Shown: piece after piece, positions 27,647 through 37,994 of the stretch
Layout of the letters: every line of letters starts with the position of its first letter
How positions within the stretch are numbered: position 1 is the first letter of the stretch
Source of the DNA: Lachnospiraceae bacterium
Lineage (GTDB): Bacteria > Bacillota > Clostridia > Lachnospirales > Lachnospiraceae
Assembly: GCA_011959285.1 (NCBI GenBank)
Contig: BLLW01000020.1
Span: 1-56,350, forward strand
Reading direction: 5' to 3'
DNA length: 56,350 bases
The notes under the pieces: model-generated
Told to the model about the DNA's origin: nothing
Database searches by the model: none
Seen by the model: the letters and a program-made list of their open reading frames with translations, nothing else
Program-made: the position numbers and the translations under genes

Positions 27647-27665
27647 AGGCGGGAAAGGGCAAGCA

Positions 27666-28475
27666 ATGATACCAGAGATTAATACGGACGAACAGTCAAT
27701 TTTAAAAAATATCACCTGTTTTGCATTGGATATGGATGGAACGATTTACTTGGGAAATCGATGGATAGATGGCGCAAGGGAATTTTTAGAGGCGGTGGAG
27801 AAAGCGGGAAAACAGTATGTTTTCCTCACAAACAATTCTTCTAAGAATCCTCAGGCGTATGTTGAAAAGTTGGGAAGAATGGGACTTGATGTGGATGTGT
27901 CGAGGATCGTGACATCTGGGCAGGCAACAATCGCCTATCTGAAAAGAGAATTTCCGGGAAGAAAGGTCTATCTGTTGGGCAATGAACTGTTAAAAGAGCA
28001 GTTCTCGCAGGAAGGGATTCTCCTTGATGAAGAAATGCCAGAAGTGGTAGTGGTGGGGTTCGACACCACCCTTACTTATGTCAAAATGTGCAGGGTGTGC
28101 GATTTGGTAAGGGAGGGACTCCCTTATATTTCCACACATCCAGACTACAATTGCCCTACGGAGAAGGGATTTATTCCTGATGCAGGGGCGATACATGCGT
28201 TTATTCATGCGTCGGCGTTTCGATATCCGGATCATATCGTTGGGAAACCGAATGGGGATATCATGGATTATCTGGCGGTAAGAGAAGGGGTATCGAAAAA
28301 AGAGACCGCCATGGTAGGCGATCGTCTCTATACAGATGTAGCCGCCGGCGTCAATAACGGTTATACAGGTATTCTTGTATTGAGCGGAGAAGCTGGAATG
28401 AAAGATGTGGAGACCTCAGAAACCATACCACATCTGATTTTTTCGTCTGTCGGTGAGATGATTCCATTTCTGTAG
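27666..28475 (+). CDS. HAD-IIA family phosphatase (NagD-like)
   Basis: A 269-residue cytosolic phosphatase. HAD motifs are all present: LDMDGTIYLG (nucleophile Asp near residue 21), TNNSS, the lysine in VGKPNGDIM and VGDRLYTDVAAG. The size and C2 cap type fit NagD/4-nitrophenylphosphatase members, which remove phosphate from nucleotides, glycerol phosphate or sugar phosphates. It probably shares a transcript with the aminopeptidase. The substrate is unknown. Confidence 0.9.
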   Translation: MIPEINTDEQSILKNITCFALDMDGTIYLGNRWIDGAREFLEAVEKAGKQYVFLTNNSSKNPQAYVEKLGRMGLDVDVSRIVTSGQATIAYLKREFPGRKVYLLGNELLKEQFSQEGILLDEEMPEVVVVGFDTTLTYVKMCRVCDLVREGLPYISTHPDYNCPTEKGFIPDAGAIHAFIHASAFRYPDHIVGKPNGDIMDYLAVREGVSKKETAMVGDRLYTDVAAGVNNGYTGILVLSGEAGMKDVETSETIPHLIFSSVGEMIPFL

Positions 28476-28544
28476 ATTTGCAAACACATACAAATTAAAT
28501 TTGGATATAATAAATGAATTGAAGAGGAGAATGGAAAGGCTGAT

Positions 28545-31500
28545 ATGGGTTTACAGTTTTATTTTGGAGGTTCGGGCGCTGGCAAGAGCAGGCGGCTGCA
28601 TGAGGATATTACCGCATGGGCGGGACGGGAGCCGTCCCGTGATTTTTTATTTCTGGTACCGGATCAATTCACCATGCAGACCCAGGTGGATTTGGTGGAG
28701 GCAAGCAGCAGCGGCGGTATTATGAATATTGATGTGCTTAGCTTTGGACGCCTGGCGCACCGCATTTTTGAGGAGACTGGATATGGAAGTAAGCCCGTTC
28801 TGGATGATACAGGAAAAAGTCTCGTACTCCGCAAAACAGCAGCATCTCTAAAGGACGAGATGCCTGTCATCGGGAAGAACTTAAATAAGATAGGATATAT
28901 CCATGAGGTGAAATCCGCCATCTCGGAATTTATGCAGTATGGCATCAGCAGCACACAAGTGGGAGAACTGGCGGAATATGCAAAGGGAAGGGGAGCTCTT
29001 TACTGCAAGCTGAAGGACCTTGAAGTCATATACAGAGGATTTACAGATTACATACAGAATCGTTTCATCACAACGGAAGAAACATTGGAACTGTTGACGA
29101 GGGCGGTGGAAAAATCAAAGCTGATTTCAGGAAGCGTTATTGTGTTCGACGGTTTTACAGGTTTTACGCCTATCCAATATCGTTTGATACAGGAACTTTT
29201 GACATTGACCGAAAGAGTTATTATTTCAATAACGATTGATATATCTGAGAATCCATTCAGAATAGGCGGCGAACAGGAACTGTTTTACCTAAGTAAGAAG
29301 ACGGTTTGTGATTTGTGCCGCCTGGCGGAGAGAGAACAGATTAAAAGAACGAATGATATTTATATTGAGAACGGTCCCTCTGCAAGGTTTAAAGATAATA
29401 AGGAACTGGCACATTTGGAACAGAATCTCTTTCGATATCCGTTGCAGCCTTATGGGGAAGAGCAATGTCAAAATATTTATCTTGCGGAAGCTGTCAATCC
29501 AGCAGATGAAGTGAGAAAGGTCAGTATTTGCATTAAGAAGCTGGTACTTGAGGAAGGATATTGCTACAGGGACATCGCAGTGGTCGCAGGTGATCTGGAA
29601 ACCTATGCAGACTATTTTGAGAGGGAAGCTTTTGTTTATGATATACCGGTGTTTCTGGACCGGACAAGAGGGATTTTGCTCAATCCGTTTATCGAATATA
29701 TCAGGAGCGCACTTAAAATTGTGCTCTTTGATTTCTCTTATGAGACGATTTTTCATTTTCTGCGGTGCGGACTGGTCGATTTTACGCCTGATGAAATTGA
29801 TCGGCTTGAGAATTACGTACTCGCCCGGGGAATTAAGGGTAAGAAAAAGTGGAGCCAGGCGTTTGTAAGAAAAATGGATACACGGGAGCAGGGAAAGGAA
29901 GATGAGCAGATTCTTTTGTTAGAAGAGCTCAACAAGACCAGAGAGCGGTTCATGATTCAGATTACGCCGCTTCTCCAAAAGAAGGAGAATGCGGGTGAAA
30001 TGGTAAGGATGCTCTATGATTTTATTGTGGCAGGGCGGGCACAGGAAAAGCTGGCAGGATATGAGCAGTATTTTAAAGATCGTGGAGAACAGGAACGTGC
30101 CCGGGAGTATGCGCAGATTTATCGATTGGTGATGGAGCTTTTAGAGCAAATCGTCGGACTCTTAGAAGGAGAGCCTATGAGTCTTAAAGAATTTGCAGAT
30201 ATTTTGGATGCTGGATTTGCAGAAATTGAGGTGGGCATTATTCCAGGAAGTGTGGACAGAGTTGTGGTCGGCGACATGGAGCGAAGTCGTCTTAAACAGG
30301 TAAAGGTATTATTCTTCTTAGGGGTCAATGACGGAAATATTCCAAAGAGTGGCACAAAGGGAGGAATTATTTCTGATATAGACCGGGAATTCCTTCAGCA
30401 TTCAGGGTTTGAACTGGCGCCTACGCCGAGACAGCAGATGTACATTCAAAGATTGTATCTCTACCTAAATATGACAAAGCCTTCCGGAAGGCTTTACTTA
30501 TCTTTCAGCCGGATGAATAGCCAGGGAAAGAGTATCCGTCCGTCATACCTTGTAGATATGATCAAAAAGCTTTATCCACAGTTGGAAACAGAAAGGGTAA
30601 GCACTGAACAAGCTTCTTTTGAGCAGATGATAGGAAAAAAGGATGGTCTTAAGTATCTTTCAGAGGGGCTTAGGGATTACGCGGCGGGTAGAAAAGGACA
30701 TTTAGAGGAAGAGGAACTGAGCATTTTGCATCATCTTTATGAGGAGGATGAAAGCTACAGTAATTATGTGCAGAAGTTGGAGGATGCAGCGTTTGCGGAG
30801 TATGTGCATAAGCCCCTTGCTAAGGCGGTTGCCAAGGCTTTATACGGCAGCATGCTGGAAAACAGTGTGAGCCGTCTAGAAAAGTATGCCGCATGTGCTT
30901 ATTCACATTTCCTGCAATATGGTCTTATGTTGAAGGAACGGGAAGAATTCAGCTTTGAACAGGCAGATTTAGGAAATATATTCCACGGTGTGCTGGAATT
31001 GTTTGCAGGAAAACTTGCAGAAAATAATTTGACATGGTTTGATTTTTCTGAGGAGGAAGGCGACAGGCTTCTTAAGGAGGCATTGGAAGCTTGTACCATG
31101 AGCTATGGGGAGACGGTTTTATACAGCAGCGCACGTTATGAATATATGGTTGAACGGATGTACAGGATTTTAAAGAGGACCATACGGACGCTGAAAGCAC
31201 AGCTGAAGGAAGGCGAATTTGTGCCGGATTCTTTTGAAATGTCTTTTTCCAAGGTGGAGTCTTTGGAGGCGGTGAACATTTCCTTATCTGAAGCAGAAAG
31301 GATGAAGCTGCGGGGAAGAATTGACAGGATTGATACCTGTGAAGATGAAAGCCATGTTTATGTGAAGGTGATCGACTATAAGTCTGGGAGCAGAAAGTTT
31401 GATCTTGCGGCGCTTTATTATGGTCTGCAACTGCAGCTGGTGGTTTATATGAATGTTGCCGCCGAGATAACCGGAAGGAAGCATCCGGACAAAGAAATTG

Positions 31501-32006
31501 TTCCGGCAGCCCTCCTGTATTATCATGTAAGCGATCCGATGATTAAAGAAGAAGGAGAGCTTGAAGTGGAGGATATCAATAAGGAGATTCTGAAACAGCT
31601 TCGCACCACCGGAATCGTCAGCGAGGATGAAAAAGTGGTGCGTCTTCTGGACAAAAATTTTACCGAAAAGTCGACGGTGGTTCCAGTGGAGCGGAAGAAG
31701 GACGGGAGCTTTTCTATGCGATCTAGTACCATAGCCAGAGAAGATTATGATACAGTTTCAAGGTTTGTGAATCACAAAATTAGGCAGTTCGGCAGGCAGA
31801 TTCTTGACGGGAACATAGCGGTAAATCCCTGTGAACAAGGGGGAAAACAATCTTGTACATATTGCGTTTATAAGGGGGTATGTGATTTTGAAGAAAAAGT
31901 ACAGGGATATCAGACCCGCATTCTTGCCGGGTTTCCGGAGGAGGAACTAATACAGAAAATGCAGGAAGAATTGCAGGAAGAAAATGGATTCCTGCAATCT
32001 GAATAA
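28545..32006 (+). CDS. addB: ATP-dependent helicase/nuclease subunit B
   Basis: With AddA it forms the helicase-nuclease that resects double-strand breaks for recombination. The 1153-residue protein begins with a Walker A motif GGSGAGKS (residues 8-15), has the UvrD-like fold without full helicase motifs, and a C-terminal RecB-type nuclease domain (IDYKSGSRKFDL). The iron-sulfur cysteines are visible: one in KYAACAYSHF near residue 783, and three in SCTYCVYKGVC near 1103-1113. Length is right for AddB. addA follows after 90 bases. Confidence 0.95.
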   Translation: MGLQFYFGGSGAGKSRRLHEDITAWAGREPSRDFLFLVPDQFTMQTQVDLVEASSSGGIMNIDVLSFGRLAHRIFEETGYGSKPVLDDTGKSLVLRKTAASLKDEMPVIGKNLNKIGYIHEVKSAISEFMQYGISSTQVGELAEYAKGRGALYCKLKDLEVIYRGFTDYIQNRFITTEETLELLTRAVEKSKLISGSVIVFDGFTGFTPIQYRLIQELLTLTERVIISITIDISENPFRIGGEQELFYLSKKTVCDLCRLAEREQIKRTNDIYIENGPSARFKDNKELAHLEQNLFRYPLQPYGEEQCQNIYLAEAVNPADEVRKVSICIKKLVLEEGYCYRDIAVVAGDLETYADYFEREAFVYDIPVFLDRTRGILLNPFIEYIRSALKIVLFDFSYETIFHFLRCGLVDFTPDEIDRLENYVLARGIKGKKKWSQAFVRKMDTREQGKEDEQILLLEELNKTRERFMIQITPLLQKKENAGEMVRMLYDFIVAGRAQEKLAGYEQYFKDRGEQERAREYAQIYRLVMELLEQIVGLLEGEPMSLKEFADILDAGFAEIEVGIIPGSVDRVVVGDMERSRLKQVKVLFFLGVNDGNIPKSGTKGGIISDIDREFLQHSGFELAPTPRQQMYIQRLYLYLNMTKPSGRLYLSFSRMNSQGKSIRPSYLVDMIKKLYPQLETERVSTEQASFEQMIGKKDGLKYLSEGLRDYAAGRKGHLEEEELSILHHLYEEDESYSNYVQKLEDAAFAEYVHKPLAKAVAKALYGSMLENSVSRLEKYAACAYSHFLQYGLMLKEREEFSFEQADLGNIFHGVLELFAGKLAENNLTWFDFSEEEGDRLLKEALEACTMSYGETVLYSSARYEYMVERMYRILKRTIRTLKAQLKEGEFVPDSFEMSFSKVESLEAVNISLSEAERMKLRGRIDRIDTCEDESHVYVKVIDYKSGSRKFDLAALYYGLQLQLVVYMNVAAEITGRKHPDKEIVPAALLYYHVSDPMIKEEGELEVEDINKEILKQLRTTGIVSEDEKVVRLLDKNFTEKSTVVPVERKKDGSFSMRSSTIAREDYDTVSRFVNHKIRQFGRQILDGNIAVNPCEQGGKQSCTYCVYKGVCDFEEKVQGYQTRILAGFPEEELIQKMQEELQEENGFLQSE

Positions 32007-32096
32007 AGAGAGTAGCACACAAAAAGAAAAGCAGATGTTTTTATGGCTGACGGAAAGAGCATAAAGCGTAGGAAAGCACGCGGTTAGGAGTGGGGG

Positions 32097-35000
32097 ATGA
32101 CAGTGAAATTTACGTCTGAACAGCAAAAGGTCATTGATTTAAGGAAAAGAAATATTTTGGTATCTGCGGCGGCAGGATCCGGAAAGACGGCGGTTCTGGT
32201 GGAGCGTATCATTGGATTGATTACCGATAAGGTTCATCCTGTGGATGTGGATCGACTTTTGGTGGTGACTTTTACGAATGCGGCAGCGTCGGAGATGCGT
32301 GAGCGGATTTCCCAGGCAATCAATAAAAGATTGGAACAGGAGCCGGAGGATATACATCTGCAAAAGCAGGCATCTCTTTTGCACAATGCGCAGATTACTA
32401 CAATTGATAGTTTTTGTCTTTTTCTAATTAGAAATAATTTTAACGATATAGGGCTTGACCCGGGCTTTCGAGTTGCCGATGAAGGGGAATTGCGGCTCAT
32501 TAAGCAGGACGTGATGACTGCGCTTTTAGAGGAAAAGTATCAGGAGAAAGAACAAGTATTTACAGACTGTGTAGAATATTTTACAGGTGGGAGCAATGAT
32601 AAACTTTTAGAGGAATATATTGGAAAGCTATATGAGTTTTCTATGAGCTATCCATGGCCGGAAGAGTGGATTTATGGATGTATGGGTGATTATAAAATAT
32701 CAGATGTTACTGAATTGGAAGGTACTATGTGGTGCCAATATCTGGTTACTCATATTCAGACGATAATTGGTGAATGCGAAAGCCATATAGAAGAAGCGAT
32801 ACATGTTGCAGAGAGACCGGACGGACCCTATATGTATGGGGAAATGCTTGAAAAAGAGCGAGAGATGCTGGACAGAATTTTGGGACTTGCAAGTTTTCAG
32901 GCATATTATGAAGCCTTTGGGAAAATTTCCTTTGGCAGGCTTTCAACCAAAAAAGATGATTCGGTAAATCCGGCATGTAGGGAAAGGGTAAAAAATCTTA
33001 GGGTAAAAATTAAAAAGCAGTTAGAGACGGTAAGAAACTCTCTGCTTTCGCTTTCTCCCGAACAGGTAGTGGACAGAATGAAAAAGGCGGCACCTCATGT
33101 AGAAGAGCTCTTGTTGTTGGTGTTATCTTATAAGGTAAAACTGGATGAAAGGAAAAGGCGGGACAATATCATAGATTTCCATGATATGGAGCATTTCGCG
33201 CTGAATATCCTTCTGAACAAAACAGAGGATGGCAACTGTACGCCTTCTGCAGCGGCATTGGAATACCGAGAGTTCTTCGAAGAAATACTGATTGACGAGT
33301 ATCAGGACAGCAACTTGGTGCAAGAGCTGCTGTTAAAAAGTATTTCAGGGGAGGAGGACGGAAAGTTCAATCGTTTTATGGTTGGTGATGTGAAACAGAG
33401 TATTTATCGATTTCGCTTGGCTCGCCCTGAACTTTTTATGGAAAAATACGCTTGTTATTCTAAAGAGGATGACATGTGCCAGAGAATCGATCTCCACAAA
33501 AATTTTCGAAGCCGCCCCCAGGTGCTTGATAGTGTGAACAACTTGTTTAAACGGATTATGGGAAAAACACTGGGAGGGGTGGAATATGATGAAGAAGCGG
33601 CGCTTTATCCCGGCGCTTCATACATGGATGTAGAAGAAAAAGAGGAGATTTCGTCTTTTGATACAGAGTATCTGATTATTGGAAAAAATCAGGAGGCAAC
33701 TTTTTCTGCAAGGGCACAGGAGGCATCTGTTATTGCAGGAAGAATCAGAGAGATGCACCGGACATTTCAAGTGACAGATAAGGAGACAGGTACGCTCCGT
33801 CCTGTCAGATACAGCGATATGGTTATTTTGCTGAGGACCACCGCAGGGTGGGCAGATGAATTCAGAAGCGTATTGGAGCAGGAAGGGATTCCTGCTTATG
33901 TGGCTTTGCGTACAGGGTATTTCCAGGCAGTAGAGATAAAGGCATTGATGCAGTATCTGAATGTGATTGACAATCCGCTACAGGATATTCCTCTCTATGG
34001 TGCGCTAAAATCGTTTTTCGGCGGATTTACAGAAGAGGAAATCAGTCAGATCAGAGCGGAAAATAAGAATGTACCACTATATGATCTTTTAATCTCTTAT
34101 GAAGGCGCCTTAAGTGAAAAAATACATTCTTTTTTGGATCATCTTACTGACTATAGAAGAAAGACGACCTACACCCCTATTCACAAGTTGATACAGGAAA
34201 TCCTAGGGGATACAGGATACTTGGATTATGTGACGGCGCGACCTGGAGGGGAACAACGCAGAGCCAATGTAGAAATGCTTTTAATCAGGGCATCAACATT
34301 TGAAAACACCAGTTATCATGGACTTTTTCATTTTCTGCGCTATGTTGAACAGCTCGAGAAGTATGAGGTTGACTATGGGGAAGCGGATATTCTGGATGAA
34401 AATGCAGATGTGGTTCGCATTATGAGTATTCATAAGAGCAAAGGGTTGGAATTTCCTGTCTGCTTTGTGGCAGGGCTTAGCAAAAAATTTAATATGCAGG
34501 ATATCAGTGGAAGACTGATTGCAGATGTGGACATGGGAATTGGTGTGGACTATATTGATAGCAGCCTGCGCCTTCAAAGCCATACCTTAAAGAAAAATGT
34601 TGTGGCGCTGAAAATGAAAATAGATGCGTTGGGCGAGGAGATGCGTGTGCTTTATGTTGCTATGACAAGAGCAAAAGAGAAGCTGATTCTCACAGCAATG
34701 GTGTCAGATCTTGATAAGTTTCGGGAGGATATGGAAAGGGAAAGAGAATTTCAGACAAGTGTAATAGGGAAGGCGCCCTTCTCAGATTTATCCAGAGCAG
34801 GGTGTTATCTGGACTTTATTTTTCCGTGCCTTACAAATCCGGAGTTCATTAGTCCGGAGGATTTGTTCATGAAGGATGTAAGAGAAATCACACGGCAGAG
34901 TGACCGCAGGAGACAATTTCTATTAAAGACACAGTCTGTTAAAAGAGATCATTTGGATAAAATGATTCAACTGTCAAAGCAGCTTTCACGATGCTATCCT

Positions 35001-35714
35001 TATCAGTATTTGTCGAATCTCTTCGTAAAGACGACCGTGTCGGAATTAAAGAAAAAAGCAATTCATTGTTTACCAGACCAGTCAACAGAAAACTTTGAAC
35101 AGGGTTATGCAAGGCAGTTATTTGAAGAGCAGGAAGTGGTTCCTTATATACCATCCTTCATCAGCAATAAGGAAGAGGTATCAGGAACAGACAGGGGAAG
35201 TGCCTATCATAAAGCGATGGAACTGCTCGACTTTGCAGCTGTTATGAAAAATGCAGGGAAAGAGGAAAGGGAAACAGAAATCAATCGCCAACTGGATATG
35301 TTTGAGAGAGAAGAAGTGCTTGACGGAAGATGGCGGAAGAGTATCTTGTCCTCTAAACTGGAGCTCTTTTTTGAGGGCAGCCTTGCTGTACGTATGGCGA
35401 AAGCCGATGCAGATGGAAAATTGAAAAAAGAACAGCCTTTTGTGATGGGGCTTTCAGCAGACCGCTTAGGTGAGCAGTTCCCAGACAGCGAGCAGGTGCT
35501 TATACAGGGAATCATTGATGTGTTTTTTGAAGAGGATGGAAATATAATAGTAGTTGATTACAAAACAGATGTTATAAAAACGCCTCAGGAGTTGATTGCA
35601 AGATATCAGGTTCAACTGGACTATTATGCTGAAGCACTTTCCCGCCTTACCGGGAAAAATGTGACACAGAAAATTATTTATTCCTTTGCTTTAGGAGAAG
35701 AAATTCAGTTATAA
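32097..35714 (+). CDS. addA: ATP-dependent helicase/nuclease subunit A
   Basis: The UvrD/Rep-type 3'-5' helicase and nuclease subunit of AddAB. The 1205-residue protein has Walker A VSAAAGSGKTAVLVERI (about residues 21-37), TFTNAAASEMRERI, the DEXX-box equivalent ILIDEYQDSN, the VGDVKQSIYRFRLA motif, SIHKSKGLEFPVCF, VLYVAMTRAKEKLIL, and the C-terminal nuclease signature IIVVDYKTD near residue 1150. The ATG follows TTAGGAGTGGGGG. No frameshifts seen. The addB-addA order is the usual one. Confidence 0.96.
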   Translation: MTVKFTSEQQKVIDLRKRNILVSAAAGSGKTAVLVERIIGLITDKVHPVDVDRLLVVTFTNAAASEMRERISQAINKRLEQEPEDIHLQKQASLLHNAQITTIDSFCLFLIRNNFNDIGLDPGFRVADEGELRLIKQDVMTALLEEKYQEKEQVFTDCVEYFTGGSNDKLLEEYIGKLYEFSMSYPWPEEWIYGCMGDYKISDVTELEGTMWCQYLVTHIQTIIGECESHIEEAIHVAERPDGPYMYGEMLEKEREMLDRILGLASFQAYYEAFGKISFGRLSTKKDDSVNPACRERVKNLRVKIKKQLETVRNSLLSLSPEQVVDRMKKAAPHVEELLLLVLSYKVKLDERKRRDNIIDFHDMEHFALNILLNKTEDGNCTPSAAALEYREFFEEILIDEYQDSNLVQELLLKSISGEEDGKFNRFMVGDVKQSIYRFRLARPELFMEKYACYSKEDDMCQRIDLHKNFRSRPQVLDSVNNLFKRIMGKTLGGVEYDEEAALYPGASYMDVEEKEEISSFDTEYLIIGKNQEATFSARAQEASVIAGRIREMHRTFQVTDKETGTLRPVRYSDMVILLRTTAGWADEFRSVLEQEGIPAYVALRTGYFQAVEIKALMQYLNVIDNPLQDIPLYGALKSFFGGFTEEEISQIRAENKNVPLYDLLISYEGALSEKIHSFLDHLTDYRRKTTYTPIHKLIQEILGDTGYLDYVTARPGGEQRRANVEMLLIRASTFENTSYHGLFHFLRYVEQLEKYEVDYGEADILDENADVVRIMSIHKSKGLEFPVCFVAGLSKKFNMQDISGRLIADVDMGIGVDYIDSSLRLQSHTLKKNVVALKMKIDALGEEMRVLYVAMTRAKEKLILTAMVSDLDKFREDMEREREFQTSVIGKAPFSDLSRAGCYLDFIFPCLTNPEFISPEDLFMKDVREITRQSDRRRQFLLKTQSVKRDHLDKMIQLSKQLSRCYPYQYLSNLFVKTTVSELKKKAIHCLPDQSTENFEQGYARQLFEEQEVVPYIPSFISNKEEVSGTDRGSAYHKAMELLDFAAVMKNAGKEERETEINRQLDMFEREEVLDGRWRKSILSSKLELFFEGSLAVRMAKADADGKLKKEQPFVMGLSADRLGEQFPDSEQVLIQGIIDVFFEEDGNIIVVDYKTDVIKTPQELIARYQVQLDYYAEALSRLTGKNVTQKIIYSFALGEEIQL

Positions 35715-35748
35715 TTTTTAATTAAGCCGGATATTCTATGATTAGTTC

Positions 35749-35777
35749 TTTACACATTTTAGACTATATGCTATTAT
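35749..35777 (+). promoter_or_regulatory. Sigma-A-type promoter for the DegV gene
   Basis: TTTACA at 35749-35754 and TATTAT at 35772-35777 with a 17-base spacer, 65 bases before the DegV start. Confidence 0.6.
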
Positions 35778-35842
35778 AAGTAGTAATGAAAACTACATAC
35801 TATAGTTACGAATAAATAGATGAAATGGTTTTGGAGGTTGTT

Positions 35843-36679
35843 ATGAGCTATAAAATTGTGGCAGATAGTTGTTGTGAATTTCCCAGTGAATACGAAAATG
35901 ATTCCAAATATGAACGTATTCCTTTAGGACTGGAAGTAGAAAATGAACTGATCATGGATGATGCTTCTTTTGATCAGGCACAATTCCTTAAGAAGGTAGC
36001 GGCATCTCCTAAATGTCCTAAATCTTTCTGCCCGTCTCCGGAAAAATTTAAGGAAGCCTATGAGACAGAGGCTGAAAATGTGTTTGTATTTACTTTATCT
36101 TCTAAATTAAGTGGAAGTTATAACAGTGCAGAAGTAGGAAAAAAACTTTATCATGAGGAGCATGGCGCAAAAAATATTTTTGTATGTGATTCTGAATCTG
36201 CGAGTTGTGGAGAAACTCAGCTTGCAAGGAAAGCTGTTGAATGGTCAGAAAAGGGGCTTCCCTTTGAAGAAATATGCAAGAAGCTGAGTGCGTACAGAGA
36301 TAAGATGAAGACGTACTTTGTACTCGATAACCTGGAAACACTCAGAAAGAACGGGCGCCTTACCGGAGTGAAGGCATTGGTGGCATCTACATTGAGCATT
36401 AAACCTGTTATGGGATCTAATAAGGGAGAAATCATTCAGCTTGGCCAGGCTATAGGGATTAAAAAGGCACTTGCCAAGATGGCAGATACAGTTGCTTTAG
36501 AGGCAGTTCACCCAGAGGAAAGAACCTTAATGATTACCCACTGTAATTGCCCCGAACGTGCCAGAAGTGTTGAGGAAATGATTCTTTCCAGAATAAAGGT
36601 AAAGGACACCTTGATTATGGATACTAAAGGCGTCAGCAGTATGTATGCGAATGACGGAGGAGTGATTGTCACTCTGTGA
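35843..36679 (+). CDS. DegV family fatty-acid-binding protein (FakB-like)
   Basis: A 278-residue cytosolic protein that binds a fatty acid and, in characterised relatives (FakB), presents it to the kinase FakA for phosphorylation. Family landmarks are IVADSCCEFP at the N-terminus, FTLSSKLSGSYNSA (fatty acid carboxylate binding) near 85-98, LRKNGRLTG, and the C-terminal domain SIKPVMGSNKGEI. The ATG at 35843 has GGAGG upstream; an earlier in-frame codon is not needed. It is a single-gene unit bracketed by a promoter and a terminator. No fakA is in the window. Confidence 0.93.
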   Translation: MSYKIVADSCCEFPSEYENDSKYERIPLGLEVENELIMDDASFDQAQFLKKVAASPKCPKSFCPSPEKFKEAYETEAENVFVFTLSSKLSGSYNSAEVGKKLYHEEHGAKNIFVCDSESASCGETQLARKAVEWSEKGLPFEEICKKLSAYRDKMKTYFVLDNLETLRKNGRLTGVKALVASTLSIKPVMGSNKGEIIQLGQAIGIKKALAKMADTVALEAVHPEERTLMITHCNCPERARSVEEMILSRIKVKDTLIMDTKGVSSMYANDGGVIVTL

Positions 36680-36697
36680 TAGGCAGAGGGGAGAATT

Positions 36698-36741
36698 AAA
36701 GCGGCAGATTTGGGACATGAATCTCAATCTGTCGCTTTTTT
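36698..36741 (+). terminator. Terminator after the DegV gene
   Basis: A 13-base perfect inverted repeat, 36698-36710 with 36726-36738, a 15-base loop and a T run to 36741. Confidence 0.85.
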
Positions 36742-36803
36742 AGGGATGAAAGACAGACCTGATACTGGCAACAGGTTTTGCGCACAAGAGCTTAATGCCA
36801 ATC

Positions 36804-37751
36804 TTATCTACACTTTTTATAATATTGATTTGCCTCTTCTTTCGATAAAGAAAAACGTTTCATCAATTTATCAATGATGATTTCAGCACTCTTTCCATCT
36901 TCAAGTTTGTCAAGGATAAATGCGGTGATACCTTCGGAACGACCTTCCGCACGACCTTCCGCACGACCTAGTGCGATGCCCTCCGTGCGACCTAATGCGA
37001 TGCCCTCCGTGCGACCTAATGCGATGCCCTCCGTGCGACCTAATGCAAGTCCTTCCGCACGGGCTTCTTCCATTATATATGCCTTTTCTTCCCATAGCTG
37101 CATATACTTTACCCCCATTCTTTCTGATAATTTTATTTTTCTTACTTTATCATGTATTAATTTAATTTTATGACTAGTCGTGGTATTGGCAATCTGGTCG
37201 GTCGTTGCATTGATGTATTCCATAAAATCAAGAAATTCCTGGGAAAATTCCTGTCTGTTTTTGCCAGTGGTGTTGATGAAGACACGAATTGCACCATCTT
37301 CCAGCTTTAAATCGGGACATTCGCGACAGGTACCCTCAAAGGTATAGCGGTATAGACCACGATTAAACAAATCAAAAGGAGCAATTAGTATTAAGCAGCT
37401 GTCGTTTAGAAAATTAAAGTCCTTACTGCCGGGTTCAAGTAAAGAGACGTCAAGCTGTGCTTGATAATAACGGCTTCTTTTGCGCAGGTTTCCAGTATTG
37501 CGCTGCTGCATTTCTGTGTAATAAAGGCAGCGCTCATTATCCATGCTGATTACATCAAGCCGGACTTGCCTTAAATCTGGTGATACCCTTAATTCTTTTT
37601 CCGTTTCCGGCTTTTCTAAAAGTGCAATTTCTTTTTCCAGAAGAATGCTGACTGCAGCTTGATAAGCGTCACGGTTCTCCATCGTTTCAGAAAATAGGAA
37701 TCGATCGATTAGGTTTAAGTCGTTTAGTTTGGTAATTACTTTGTTTTGCAT
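36804..37751 (-). CDS. Rpn/PD-(D/E)XK nuclease family putative transposase-like protein
   Basis: A 315-residue protein of the recombination-promoting nuclease (Rpn, formerly transposase_31-like) type. The nuclease core shows RLDVISMD followed by YTEMQQRN (the D...ExQ pattern), then FDLFNRGLYRYTFEG. Near the C-terminus is a run of Gly-Arg-Glu repeats (LGRTEGIA units) encoded by 24-base tandem repeats, ending in a short helical domain (DKLMKRFSLSKEEANQYY). The start with MQNKV fits an AAAGGAGG site; a longer frame from 37814 has none. Related proteins cut DNA in a RecA-independent way; no inverted ends or target duplications mark it as part of a mobile element here. Confidence 0.82.
   Translation of the reverse strand: MQNKVITKLNDLNLIDRFLFSETMENRDAYQAAVSILLEKEIALLEKPETEKELRVSPDLRQVRLDVISMDNERCLYYTEMQQRNTGNLRKRSRYYQAQLDVSLLEPGSKDFNFLNDSCLILIAPFDLFNRGLYRYTFEGTCRECPDLKLEDGAIRVFINTTGKNRQEFSQEFLDFMEYINATTDQIANTTTSHKIKLIHDKVRKIKLSERMGVKYMQLWEEKAYIMEEARAEGLALGRTEGIALGRTEGIALGRTEGIALGRAEGRAEGRSEGITAFILDKLEDGKSAEIIIDKLMKRFSLSKEEANQYYKKCR
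36937..37056 (-). repeat. In-frame 12/24-base tandem repeat in the Rpn-like gene
   Basis: Four 24-base units (36961-36984, 36985-37008, 37009-37032, 37033-37056), of which the two central ones are identical, are followed by two 12-base half-units (36937-36948, 36949-36960). On the minus strand they encode repeats of GRTEGIAL and GRAE. The unit length keeps the frame when copies are gained or lost. Confidence 0.9.
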
Positions 37752-37994
37752 GCATTTTCCTCCTTTGTACAGGAAAATGCAGACAGAAACTAGGTATGTA
37801 TCTTGTGTGCCCATCCGTTTTCCTGCAGTTTTTAATTTGGGGATATTAAGCAGGATTTCGGAAATGTTTGAACAGAATGTTCGGTAAGATGCAGCCTGGC
37901 TGCAATAGAAATCGTTTGCTTAAAAGAATAGTAACATATTATTAACGATATTTCAATAGGGAAAGGATTATAATTTTATAAAGTCATGATAAGA

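Noticed and set aside
36937-37056. CRISPR array
   Set aside because: Repeats are 24 and 12 bases in direct contact with no spacers, and lie in frame in a coding region.
36804-37751. Transposon carrying the Rpn-like gene
   Set aside because: No terminal inverted repeats or direct target duplications are visible around it.
37870-37882. LexA/SOS box upstream of the Rpn-like gene
   Set aside because: GAAC and GTTC are separated by five bases instead of four and the flanking C/G positions do not both fit.
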